This document shows positions 1-6,463 of a stretch of 8,776 nt of DNA, piece after piece. The stretch spans positions 1 through 8,776 of the forward strand of contig JAFWDX010000032.1 of the NCBI GenBank assembly GCA_017515945.1, written 5' to 3'. Position 1 is the stretch's first letter, and each line of letters starts with the position of its first letter. The position numbers were made by a program, and so were the translations under genes. The stretch is from Blautia sp. (GTDB taxonomy: Bacteria > Bacillota > Clostridia > Lachnospirales > Lachnospiraceae). Below the pieces are notes generated by a model. The model did no database searches, had not been told where the DNA came from, and was given only the letters and a program-made list of their open reading frames with translations.

Positions 1-141
1 CTGTTCAGTCACAAGCTCCTTCACAGTTACGAGGCCAGGCGCGGGCTCCTTTCGTCGCATTGGAAGTGCGCCTGGCCTTGACTGTTCATCTTTTGATCCA
101 CGCACCTCGCAGTAAATGCGAGGTGCTGACTGAACAGTTAC
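1..141 (+). repeat. MITE-like structured repeat, left copy (cut by window edge)
   Basis: This is an inverted-orientation copy of the repeat at 8581-8767. The right terminus at 127-141 reads TGACTGAACAGTTAC; the left terminus begins CTGTTCAGTCA at base 1, so the first four bases (expected GTAA) lie outside the window. Inside are two clear hairpins: an 11-bp perfect stem (32-42 with 68-78) and a 10-bp stem with loop GTAAA (102-111 with 117-126). Relative to the right copy it lacks two separate 21-bp blocks, giving an inferred full length of 145 bp against 187 bp. No coding sequence is seen. The target duplication cannot be tested from this window; if the copy transposed, the 8 bases before its missing GTAA should be AATATTAT, the bases that follow it at 142-149 (with the usual allowance for drift). 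Confidence 0.85.
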
Positions 142-254
142 AATATTATACAGAAAAGTATACCCGAGCGTTTTATTACGTGGGCTCTGCGTATACATGT
201 ACCGCGGCCGCAAATTCCATTTAGCTGGTTCCGCGAGTATAAGGAGGATTATAT
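142..254 (+). promoter_or_regulatory. Leader of the methyltransferase gene with ribosome binding site
   Basis: This is the gap between the left MITE copy and the first gene. The ribosome binding site AAGGAGG at 241-247 is 7 bases before the ATG at 255. A possible -10 (TATACA, 147-152) lies 15 bases after CTGACT (126-131) in the end of the repeat; that spacing is short for a sigma-A promoter, so this is only a candidate. Two GTATAC hexamers (158-163 and about 191-196) bracket the middle of the region and could form a weak hairpin. Nothing else is recognised. Confidence 0.4.
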
Positions 255-1814
255 ATGGCAGACCTGCCTCAGGCTTTTGCCGTCCGTATGAGGGAGCTGC
301 TGGGCGATGAATATCCAGCTTTTGAAGCTTCCTTTGACATGCCCCGGAGTTATGGGCTGCGGGTGAATACTTCAAAGATCACCTGTGAAGAGTTTGAAAA
401 AATCGTGCCTTTTGCCGTCGAGAGGATCCCCTGGCTGGAGGCAGGGTACTTTTATGATCCGGAAAGCCGTCCCGCGCGCTGTCCGCTGTATCAGGCCGGG
501 CTGTATTATCTGCAGGATCCCGGGGCGATGACGCCGGCATCGTTTCTGCGGGTGGAGCCCGGCATGAAGATCCTGGATCTGTGCGCCGCTCCCGGCGGAA
601 AGGCGACTGCTGCCGGCGCTGCGCTCCAGGCGGCAGGCTCCCTGACAGGGCTGCTGGCGGCCAATGACATCAGTCCGCAGCGGGCCAGGGCGCTGCTGCG
701 CAATCTGGAGCTTTTCGGCATCCGGGATATGCTGGTCACATCCTGCGCGCCGGCTGAGCTTTCCGCCGCTTTTCCGCCTGTGTTTGACCGGATCATCCTG
801 GATGCGCCTTGTTCAGGAGAGGGAATGTTCCGCAAGGAGGAAGCGCTGCTGGCCGACTGGTCCGAAGAAAAATCCCGTGCGCTGTCTGTGTTGCAGCGGG
901 AGCTGATCCTGCTCTGCGCCGATCTTCTGGCCCCTGGAGGGGAGCTGTTATATTCCACCTGTACCTACTCGCCATGGGAGGATGAAGAGGTCGTCGCCTT
1001 CCTGCTGAGCGAGCGGCCGGGCATGAGGCTCCTGCCTCCTCCGGTTGACTATCCCGGTTTCAGCCCCGGTATCATACCCGGCTGTGCATCGGAAATGGAT
1101 CCGGAAATACGCGAGACTGTCAAAAATTGCTGTGTCCGTATCTACCCCCATCGGATGAGGGCAGAGGGACACTTTATGGCATTGCTGCAAAAGAAACGCA
1201 GCCTGGATGTCCCTGTCGGCACAGATCCTGGCGTCCGGGATTCGGACCGCACGGAAAGAGATGACGGATTTCCCTGTCAGTACAGATCCAAGTCCGCGGG
1301 ACGAGAGAAAAAAGGAAAAAAGCCGCAGAAAAGAAGTGGCACCGCTCAGCCCGGTATCGGGTACTTTCAGACCTTTATCGATGAGCTCGGCCTGTCCACG
1401 ATCGGCGGAGACGAGATCCGTATGGACCGGCTTGAGGTCCGAGCAGACAGACTGTACTATATTCCACCGGCAGCTGACACTGCCGGGCTCTCCCCTGCAG
1501 GTCTTTCCTTTTTAAGGTATGGGCTTTATCTGGGCGATCTGAAAAAAGACCGTTTTGAACCTTCCGAACCCTTTGCCCTCGCGCTTCACAGGGGAGAGGC
1601 AGTCCGGTCTTTTTCCCTCGCACTCACAGACCCACGTCTCACAGCCTGGCTCACCGGCCAGTCTCTCACGCTCACCGAAGAGGAAGCCGGTCATATTCCC
1701 GGCGGCAACGGCTGGATGCTGATCTGCGCGGAGGGATATCCCATCAGCTTTGGAAAACGGACAGCGAACACCATAAAGAACAAACTCCCTTCCGGGTGGA
1801 GAACAATGAGTTAA
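255..1814 (+). CDS. rsmF: 16S rRNA (cytosine-C5)-methyltransferase, RsmF-type (RsmB/F family)
   Basis: The product is a cytoplasmic SAM-dependent m5C methyltransferase of the NOL1/NOP2/Sun family, expected to modify 16S rRNA. The SAM-binding motif LDLCAAPGGK lies at residues 107-116. Motif IV, DAPCSGEGMFRK, lies at 183-194 with the product-release cysteine C186, and motif VI STCTYS carries the nucleophile C236. The C-terminal part (about 370-519) looks like the RsmF RNA-binding/PUA-like tail, including GYPISFGKR and KNKLPSGWR near the end. At 519 residues it is longer than the roughly 450-460 I would expect for Firmicute members. The excess sits in a charged linker at about 313-365, which contains a diverged 61-base-period duplication read in two frames. 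The ATG at 255 is chosen for its AAGGAGG at ideal spacing. The beta-glucosidase gene follows after 44 bases on the same strand, so co-transcription is possible. Whether the substrate is exactly the RsmF site cannot be told from sequence. Confidence 0.92.
   Translation: MADLPQAFAVRMRELLGDEYPAFEASFDMPRSYGLRVNTSKITCEEFEKIVPFAVERIPWLEAGYFYDPESRPARCPLYQAGLYYLQDPGAMTPASFLRVEPGMKILDLCAAPGGKATAAGAALQAAGSLTGLLAANDISPQRARALLRNLELFGIRDMLVTSCAPAELSAAFPPVFDRIILDAPCSGEGMFRKEEALLADWSEEKSRALSVLQRELILLCADLLAPGGELLYSTCTYSPWEDEEVVAFLLSERPGMRLLPPPVDYPGFSPGIIPGCASEMDPEIRETVKNCCVRIYPHRMRAEGHFMALLQKKRSLDVPVGTDPGVRDSDRTERDDGFPCQYRSKSAGREKKGKKPQKRSGTAQPGIGYFQTFIDELGLSTIGGDEIRMDRLEVRADRLYYIPPAADTAGLSPAGLSFLRYGLYLGDLKKDRFEPSEPFALALHRGEAVRSFSLALTDPRLTAWLTGQSLTLTEEEAGHIPGGNGWMLICAEGYPISFGKRTANTIKNKLPSGWRTMS
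1206..1301 (+). repeat. Diverged tandem duplication (period 61) in the rsmF linker
   Basis: The 35 bases from 1206 align without gaps to the 35 bases from 1267 at 26 of 35 positions. The period is 61, which is not a multiple of three, so the first copy is read as DVPVGTDPGVRD while the same reading of the second copy (DFPVSTDPSPRD) lies one frame away and the protein instead reads FPCQYRSKSAG. It falls in the non-conserved linker between the catalytic domain and the C-terminal domain. Confidence 0.5.
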
Positions 1815-1858
1815 TCAGTAACTGTGCAGGAATATAAATACTACAAGGAGGAAAAATT

Positions 1859-4525
1859 ATGACCACCCCCACCTCATGGAGCTGGACAGGCAGTCTGTCC
1901 GATGAAGTCACTGCCATGGAGCTGGACCACAGAGCCTTTTGCCGGCACGCCGCCGCCCAGGGCATGGTCCTGCTGAAAAACGAAGGTATTTTCCCGATCC
2001 CGGCCGGCAGCCGTCTGGCCCTGTACGGCGGCGGAGCCTGCTATACCGTCAAGGGCGGTACCGGCTCCGGAGCCGTCAACAACCGCAGCAACGTCAGCGT
2101 TTACGAGGGAATTGTGAATGCCGGCTATACCGTCACCACAAAGGCCTGGCTGGACACCTACATGGCAGACTACGCAAAGACCCGTGATGAATGGGAGAAG
2201 CAGGTCCGCACGCTGGCGGGAGATCCGCCCACCTTCGATTCCCTGTACAAGGCTCACGCGTCCCATCCGATGGAAATGCCGAAGGGAAGCCCCATCACCG
2301 CCGATGAGATCAGTGAGGAGGACCGCCGCTCCACACCGGCTTTATATGTCATCAGCAGGATCTCCGGCGAAGGCGCGGACCGGACTTTTTCAAAGGGCGA
2401 TTATCTGCTCTCAGACACGGAAGAAGCGGAGCTGCGCGCCATCACCGGAATCTATGAAAACGTCGGCGTCATCCTGAATGTGGGCGGCGTGATCGACCTG
2501 TCCTTTATGGACAGAGACCCGGTCAAGGGCCTGCTGCTGATGTCTCAGGCCGGCATGGAGGGAGGAAATGCCCTCGCGGACATTCTCACGGGGCAGGTCG
2601 GTCCTTCAGGAAAACTGACGGACAGCTGGGCCTGTGATTATTATGATTATCCTTCCAGCGCAAACTTCAGCCACAATAACGGAAACGTCATCGAAGAAAA
2701 ATATACCGAAGGCATCTATGTGGGATACCGCTACTTTGACACCTTCCAGGCGAAGCCGCGTTATCCCTTCGGCTTTGGCCTGTCCTACACCACGTTCCGG
2801 ATCGATGCCGGGCAGGCGGCATGGCGCGGCGCGGAGGATAACGGCGAGGCAGCCGGTCCGGCCGAAGTCATTCTCCCGGTCACGGTCACTAATACCGGGA
2901 ATACCGCCGGGCGTGAAGTCGTTCAGATCTATGTTTCCTGCCCCTGGGGACTGCGGCGCAAAGAATTAAAGCGCCTTGTCGCCTTCGGCAAGACACCGCT
3001 CCTGTCCCCCGGCGAAGCCTGCGAACTGGAGCTGAGCTTCACCCCCGGACAGCTCGCTTCCTATCATACCGGTCGTGCGTCCTGGTATCTGGACGCCGGC
3101 AGCTATTATATCCTGGTCGGAAATGCATCCGATCAGACAGTCTGCACTGGAAAACTGACGCTCTCCGAAACTTTTTTCTACCCGGAGCTTCACAATATCT
3201 GTCCCCTGCTCGACGCACTGAAGGAAATCTCACCGGAAGAACCTGCTGCCCGAGAGTGCCGGGACTCTTACGAAGCGGAATCTGTCCGGTCCGGCTTTGC
3301 CGCTCTCGACCTGGATCCCGTGTTGAGGACGGAAGCCGCGCAGGCGGAGTTCTCCTCCGGAGCCGTGGAAAATGAAGGGGATCCCGCACAGGCAAAATTC
3401 CCGTCCGGAGCCGCAGCGGATCCCGCACAGGCAGACAATAACGCCGCGCAGAACGACAAGGTGGAAAGGATTGCTGCCATCCTTGCATCCCTGACTCTGG
3501 AGGAAAAGGCGCAGCTGGTATGCGGCCAGCCCGAAAATGAATTCTCCCATGACACGGGCAACAAACCGCAGGACCAGGAGGAAGGGCCTGACTGGATCGG
3601 CAGCGCCGGCATCCGTGTGCCCGGAGCCGCCGCCCAGACGACGGATGTGCTGCTCTCCAAGGGCGTCCCGACCGTCACGCTGGCGGATGGCCCGGCCGGC
3701 ATTCGGATCCTGCAGTCCTACGAGACCGATCCGTCAGACGGCCGCCTGTATCCCATGACCCGTTTCCAGAATCTGGAAAACCGGATCTTCGGCAAGACCT
3801 TCCGTCACGAGGGAAGCGTCGTCCACTATCAGTTCTGCAGCGCGATCCCGGTGGGAACCCTTCTCGCCCAGACCTTTGACGAAGAGCTGGTCAGGCAGGC
3901 CGGAGAGCTGATCGCCAGAGAAATGAAGGAGTTTCGGATCGGCCTGTGGCTTGCGCCGGGCATGAACATCCACCGCAATCCCCTGTGCGGACGCAACTTT
4001 GAATACTATTCGGAGGACCCGCTGGTCAGCGGAAAAATGGCCGCCGCCATCACAAAGGGCGTACAGGAGGATCCGACCTGCGGCACCACCATCAAGCATT
4101 TTGCCTGCAACAATCAGGAGGAGAACCGCCGGGGCGTTTCTTCCATCGTATCCGAGAGGGCGCTGCGCGAGATCTACCTTAAAGGTTTCGAGATCGCCGT
4201 AAAGGAGGCTCAGCCCAGATCGATCATGACCTCCTATAACAAAGTCAACAACGTGCACACCGCCAACAGTTATGACCTGTGCACCACAGCGGCGCGCACG
4301 GAATGGGGCTTTAAGGGAGTCATCATGACCGACTGGACCACCACCAACCAGGAAGGCGGCTCCTCCGCCGCCAAATGCATCGCGGCCGGCAACGATCTGG
4401 TCATGCCCGGCCTGCATTCCGATATCCAGGAGATCATCGACGCCGTAAATCGCACCGGGGATCAGTCCCTGGCCATGGAGGTGCTGGATGCGGCCGTGTG
4501 CCGGATCCTGTCGGTGATCCTGTAA
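1859..4525 (+). CDS. Glycoside hydrolase family 3 beta-glucosidase with permuted domain order
   Basis: The product probably removes terminal beta-linked glucose from cello-oligosaccharides or plant beta-glucosides. No signal peptide is seen, so it should act in the cytoplasm. The domains run opposite to the usual GH3 order. A GH3 C-terminal-type sandwich comes first (about 30-315, starting GMVLLKNEG and ending with PFGFGLSYTTF). A fibronectin-III-like domain follows (about 335-430, VTVTNTGNTAGREVVQIYV), then a repetitive linker (about 490-530), then the GH3 TIM barrel (about 535-885). Catalytic residues are visible: the nucleophile is D825 in IMTDW, and the acid/base is E171 in SGEGADR. Substrate-site motifs include LADGPAGIR, GRNFEYYSEDP and KHF (K746-H747). 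This permutation is known in Butyrivibrio fibrisolvens and Ruminococcus albus enzymes. The ribosome binding site AAGGAGG at 1845-1851 is 7 bases from the ATG. Exact substrate (glucosidase or xylosidase) is inferred. Confidence 0.9.
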   Translation: MTTPTSWSWTGSLSDEVTAMELDHRAFCRHAAAQGMVLLKNEGIFPIPAGSRLALYGGGACYTVKGGTGSGAVNNRSNVSVYEGIVNAGYTVTTKAWLDTYMADYAKTRDEWEKQVRTLAGDPPTFDSLYKAHASHPMEMPKGSPITADEISEEDRRSTPALYVISRISGEGADRTFSKGDYLLSDTEEAELRAITGIYENVGVILNVGGVIDLSFMDRDPVKGLLLMSQAGMEGGNALADILTGQVGPSGKLTDSWACDYYDYPSSANFSHNNGNVIEEKYTEGIYVGYRYFDTFQAKPRYPFGFGLSYTTFRIDAGQAAWRGAEDNGEAAGPAEVILPVTVTNTGNTAGREVVQIYVSCPWGLRRKELKRLVAFGKTPLLSPGEACELELSFTPGQLASYHTGRASWYLDAGSYYILVGNASDQTVCTGKLTLSETFFYPELHNICPLLDALKEISPEEPAARECRDSYEAESVRSGFAALDLDPVLRTEAAQAEFSSGAVENEGDPAQAKFPSGAAADPAQADNNAAQNDKVERIAAILASLTLEEKAQLVCGQPENEFSHDTGNKPQDQEEGPDWIGSAGIRVPGAAAQTTDVLLSKGVPTVTLADGPAGIRILQSYETDPSDGRLYPMTRFQNLENRIFGKTFRHEGSVVHYQFCSAIPVGTLLAQTFDEELVRQAGELIAREMKEFRIGLWLAPGMNIHRNPLCGRNFEYYSEDPLVSGKMAAAITKGVQEDPTCGTTIKHFACNNQEENRRGVSSIVSERALREIYLKGFEIAVKEAQPRSIMTSYNKVNNVHTANSYDLCTTAARTEWGFKGVIMTDWTTTNQEGGSSAAKCIAAGNDLVMPGLHSDIQEIIDAVNRTGDQSLAMEVLDAAVCRILSVIL
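3335..3450 (+). repeat. Tandem repeat encoding the GH3 interdomain linker
   Basis: About two and a half units of a roughly 39-base (13-codon) repeat. A 16-base word, GGATCCCGCACAGGCA, occurs exactly at 3379-3394 and again 39 bases later at 3418-3433. A more diverged first unit begins near 3335. The encoded peptide repeats AQAEFSSGA / AQAKFPSGA / DPAQA. The period is a multiple of three, so changes in copy number would keep the frame and only alter linker length between the fibronectin-like domain and the barrel. Confidence 0.75.
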
Positions 4526-4564
4526 GAATCTGCAGGGAAGATCCTGCCGGTGATGGATATGGTT
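4526..4564 (+). other. Short 3' duplication after the beta-glucosidase stop
   Basis: The last codons of the GH3 gene (GATCCTGTCGGTGAT, 4504-4518) are repeated 36 bases downstream at 4540-4554 with one mismatch (GATCCTGCCGGTGAT). The offset equals 12 codons, so this may be the relic of a longer C-terminus cut by the current TAA, or a local slippage duplication. No terminator with a T-run is seen. Confidence 0.3.
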
Positions 4565-4638
4565 ACGGCCTCGACGGGGTCAGACCCCATGACCGCATCA
4601 GACCTGACATATCCTTCCGGCAGGGGTCTGACCCCATA
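4565..4638 (+). repeat. Palindromic REP/BIME-like repeat, copy A
   Basis: The copy holds GGGGTCAGACCCC at 4576-4588 and its reverse complement GGGGTCTGACCCC at 4623-4635. Each 13-mer is itself a near-palindrome (GGGGTC-A-GACCCC), and the two can also pair with each other across a 34-base spacer. The same 74 bases recur at 4701-4774 with four mismatches. Such paired palindromes resemble REP/BIME sequences moved in trans by RAYT (Y1) transposases. That link is inference; no such gene is present here. Confidence 0.75.
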
Positions 4639-4700
4639 TACATCACGCGTATCAGGATTTCTCCAGGCCTTAGGCTGAACTGCCGTCTATGAAAACAGCC

Positions 4701-4774
4701 ACGGCTGCGACGGGGTCAGACCCCATGACCGCATCAGACCTGACGTATCCTTCCGACAGGGGTCTGACCCCATA
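4701..4774 (+). repeat. Palindromic REP/BIME-like repeat, copy B
   Basis: This is a direct copy of 4565-4638 at an offset of 136 bases, with 70 of 74 bases identical and no gaps (65 of 67 from 4708). The paired 13-mers lie at 4712-4724 and 4759-4771. The copy ends 26 bases before the start of the aldolase gene, so any hairpin would form in the 5' leader of that gene and could affect its expression. The 62 bases between copies A and B (4639-4700) are not related to the repeat and hold nothing recognisable. Confidence 0.75.
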
Positions 4775-4800
4775 CAACTTCACGTGAAAGGAAAAAAGAC

Positions 4801-5847
4801 ATGCCCTCAAAAATATATTTTGCCTCCGACTACATGGAAGGCGCGCACCCGGCCATCTTGCAGCGGCTGCTGGAAACCAACATGGAAAAGACCTCCGGAT
4901 ACGGAATGGATGAATATTCTGCATCCGCGAAACAGAAAATCTGTCAGGCCTGTCAGATCCCGGATGCCGATATTTTTTTCCTGGTCGGAGACACCCAGAC
5001 AAATGCCACCGTGATCAGCGCCATGCTGAGGCCATGGCAGGGTGTGATCGCCCCGCGGACCGGGCACATCAGTGTTCACGAAGCCGGGGCCATCGAAGCC
5101 GGCGGCCATAAGGTCCTGGAGCTGGATCAGCATGACGGAAAGATCACTTCTCAACAGGTCGCCGATTGCATCAATGCCTACGCAAAGGACGAAAACCGGG
5201 AGCATATGGTCATGCCCGGTATGGTATACATCTCCCATCCCACGGAATACGGTACGCTGTATTCCCTTGAAGAGCTGACCTCACTCAGCAGCGTCTGCCG
5301 CGAGGTCGGGATTCCACTGTACATGGACGGCGCGCGCCTGGCCTATGCCCTGGCCTGCCCCGACAGCGACGTGACGCTCCCGGACATTGCACGCTTGTGT
5401 GACGCTTTCTATATTGGCGGCACCAAATGCGGCGCGCTCTTCGGAGAGGCTGTCGTCTTCCCGAAGAAAGGCACGGTGCCTCATTTCTTTACCTTCGTCA
5501 AGCAGAAAGGGGCGCTTCTCGCTAAAGGACGCATCGCAGGGCTTCAGTTTGACACCCTGTTTACTGACGATCTTTACGAAAAAATCGGGAAAAATGCCAT
5601 TGCGGCGGCGGACCGGATCCGGGAGGCCTTGCTGAAAAAGGGATATACCCTGGCCTTCCCCTCACCTACGAATCAGATCTTTCCGGTTCTGGAAAGGGAA
5701 AAAGAAGCGGAGCTGTCAGAGCTGATCGAATTCAGCTTCTGGGAAAATATCGATCAGGATCATGTGATCGTGAGGATCGCCACGAGCTGGGCGACGCAGG
5801 AAGCGGATGTGGACAGGCTGCTGGAGCTGATGACTGACCAGTTATGA
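4801..5847 (+). CDS. ltaE: Low-specificity L-threonine aldolase
   Basis: This is a PLP-dependent fold-type I enzyme that cleaves L-threonine or L-allo-threonine to glycine and acetaldehyde in the cytosol. The N-terminus (FASDYMEGAHPAIL, then GYGMDEYS) matches the family. D176 and R179 in YMDGARL bind the cofactor, and K209 in IGGTKCGALFGE is the Schiff-base lysine. The 348 residues match the usual length of about 340-350. The start at 4801 follows a modest ribosome binding site, AAAGGA around 4787-4792. It lies 275 bases after the GH3 gene, separated by two palindromic repeats, so it may be transcribed alone. The last codons (M-T-D-Q-L-stop, 5831-5847) coincide with a sequence that resembles the end of the MITE family (TGACTGACCAGTTA), so the extreme C-terminus may be repeat-derived. 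The gene converges on the toxin gene, leaving 48 bases between stop codons. Confidence 0.92.
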   Translation: MPSKIYFASDYMEGAHPAILQRLLETNMEKTSGYGMDEYSASAKQKICQACQIPDADIFFLVGDTQTNATVISAMLRPWQGVIAPRTGHISVHEAGAIEAGGHKVLELDQHDGKITSQQVADCINAYAKDENREHMVMPGMVYISHPTEYGTLYSLEELTSLSSVCREVGIPLYMDGARLAYALACPDSDVTLPDIARLCDAFYIGGTKCGALFGEAVVFPKKGTVPHFFTFVKQKGALLAKGRIAGLQFDTLFTDDLYEKIGKNAIAAADRIREALLKKGYTLAFPSPTNQIFPVLEREKEAELSELIEFSFWENIDQDHVIVRIATSWATQEADVDRLLELMTDQL

Positions 5848-5868
5848 TTTATCGTAACTGGTCAATCA
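5831..5868. terminator. Possible bidirectional hairpin terminator between convergent genes
   Basis: TGACTGACCAGTTA at 5831-5844 and TAACTGGTCAATCA at 5855-5868 form a 14-position stem with one mismatch and a 10-base loop holding the aldolase stop codon. It stands between convergent ltaE and the toxin gene, so it could end transcription from both sides. No clear T-run follows on either strand, so the terminator role is tentative. Both arms resemble MITE termini. Confidence 0.4.
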
Positions 5869-5900
5869 CAATCTCTTTCATAGTTACGTTACGATTTATC
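5846..5900 (+). repeat. Short MITE-family fragment flanked by 8-bp direct repeats
   Basis: Bases 5854-5888 match the left end of the MITE family (seen at 1-31 and, reversed, at the right end of 8581-8767) at 30 of 35 positions. The 39-base piece 5854-5892 begins GTAAC and ends GTTAC. It is flanked exactly by GATTTATC at 5846-5853 and 5893-5900, the same 8-bp spacing as the target duplication of the full copy. The left direct repeat overlaps the aldolase stop and the right one overlaps the toxin stop (5896-5898). It is probably a deletion derivative or old remnant. Confidence 0.6.
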
Positions 5901-6159
5901 TTTCGTAATGTGTCCAGAGGCTCACGATCTTTACTGTCTGTGCTTCCTCCAGAACTTCATAGACAAGCCGGTACTGCAGATTGATCCGCCTGGAATACAG
6001 TCCATCAAGATCACCGACCAGTTTTTCATACGCAGGCGGCCTTTGAAAAGGATTTTCTCGTATGATTTCGATTAACGCCCTGGCTTTTGTGTCAAGATGC
6101 GCAGCTTTTAGCTTTGATATATCCTTAACGGCCGTTTTTGTATATACGATTCTGTACAA
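5896..6159 (-). CDS. YoeB/Txe-like RelE-superfamily mRNA interferase toxin
   Basis: The product is an 87-residue predicted ribosome-dependent mRNase, the toxin of a type II pair with the gene just upstream. It aligns by eye with E. coli YoeB. E45 in YEKLVGDL, R64 in YSRRINLQYRLVYEV, and H84-Y85 in the C-terminal WTHYE correspond to the YoeB residues I recall as E46, R65, H83 and Y84, so the active site looks intact. The start is TTG at 6159. The codon directly before it is the antitoxin TAG stop in the same frame, so no earlier start is possible. A GGAGG-rich stretch inside the end of the antitoxin gene (around 6167-6180) can act as ribosome binding site, implying translational coupling. The stop at 5896-5898 lies in an 8-bp repeat flanking a MITE fragment. 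Confidence 0.88.
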   Translation of the reverse strand: MYRIVYTKTAVKDISKLKAAHLDTKARALIEIIRENPFQRPPAYEKLVGDLDGLYSRRINLQYRLVYEVLEEAQTVKIVSLWTHYER

Positions 6160-6408
6160 CTACCAGACCACCTCCTCCTCCGGGATGGTCTCATCAAGTG
6201 GAGTATGAAGACCGTCAAGCAGTTTTTCCTTCATGCCCGGAACAGAAATAAGATATAAGGACTCAATCAGTCCCAGATAATCCTCTTCACTGATCATTAT
6301 GACATTTCCATCTTTTGTGGTAATGTGAACCGGCTCATTATATCGGACTGTGTTCTCAACCATCGTGTAAATATTCTTACGAAAGTTCGTCACTGTCGTC
6401 GTTGTCAT
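6160..6408 (-). CDS. YefM/Phd-family antitoxin
   Basis: The product is an 82-residue antitoxin expected to bind the adjacent YoeB-like toxin and, with it, to repress the shared promoter. The N-terminal half (TTTTVTNFRKNIYTMVENTVRYNEPVHITTKDGNVIMIS) has the Phd/YefM DNA-binding and dimer fold pattern, and the acidic C-terminus (ETIPEEEVVW) is the likely toxin-binding segment. The ATG at 6408 is preferred. GGAGG at 6421-6417 sits 8 bases before it, whereas an in-frame TTG at 6423 would overlap that binding site. The stop abuts the toxin TTG with no gap. It lies 55 bases downstream of the secreted Ltp-repeat gene but has its own promoter, so the pair is probably independently expressed. Confidence 0.88.
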   Translation of the reverse strand: MTTTTVTNFRKNIYTMVENTVRYNEPVHITTKDGNVIMISEEDYLGLIESLYLISVPGMKEKLLDGLHTPLDETIPEEEVVW

Positions 6409-6416
6409 AAAAAGCA

Positions 6417-6461
6417 CCTCCAATCACGTACATTATAACGTGCGTGATTGGAGGTTGTAAA
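6417..6461 (-). promoter_or_regulatory. Promoter and palindromic operator of the toxin-antitoxin pair
   Basis: On the minus strand, TTTACA (6461-6456) and TATAAT (6437-6432) are separated by 18 bases and form a good sigma-A promoter. A 38-bp inverted repeat, 6417-6454, is centred on the -10. Its arms CCTCCAATCACGCAC and the complement of GTACGTGATTGGAGG match at 14 of 15 positions. The downstream arm includes the antitoxin ribosome binding site. This is the expected place for autorepression by an antitoxin-toxin complex; binding itself is inferred. Confidence 0.8.
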
Positions 6462-6463
6462 GT

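Noticed and set aside
1818..1829. GTAACTGTGCAG after the methyltransferase stop, similar to the MITE terminus
   Set aside because: Only 12 bases match (one mismatch), with no partner terminus, no duplication and no further similarity.
6409..6423. An upstream TTG start for the antitoxin, adding five residues
   Set aside because: That TTG overlaps the GGAGG ribosome binding site. The ATG at 6408 has ideal spacing and fits family N-termini.
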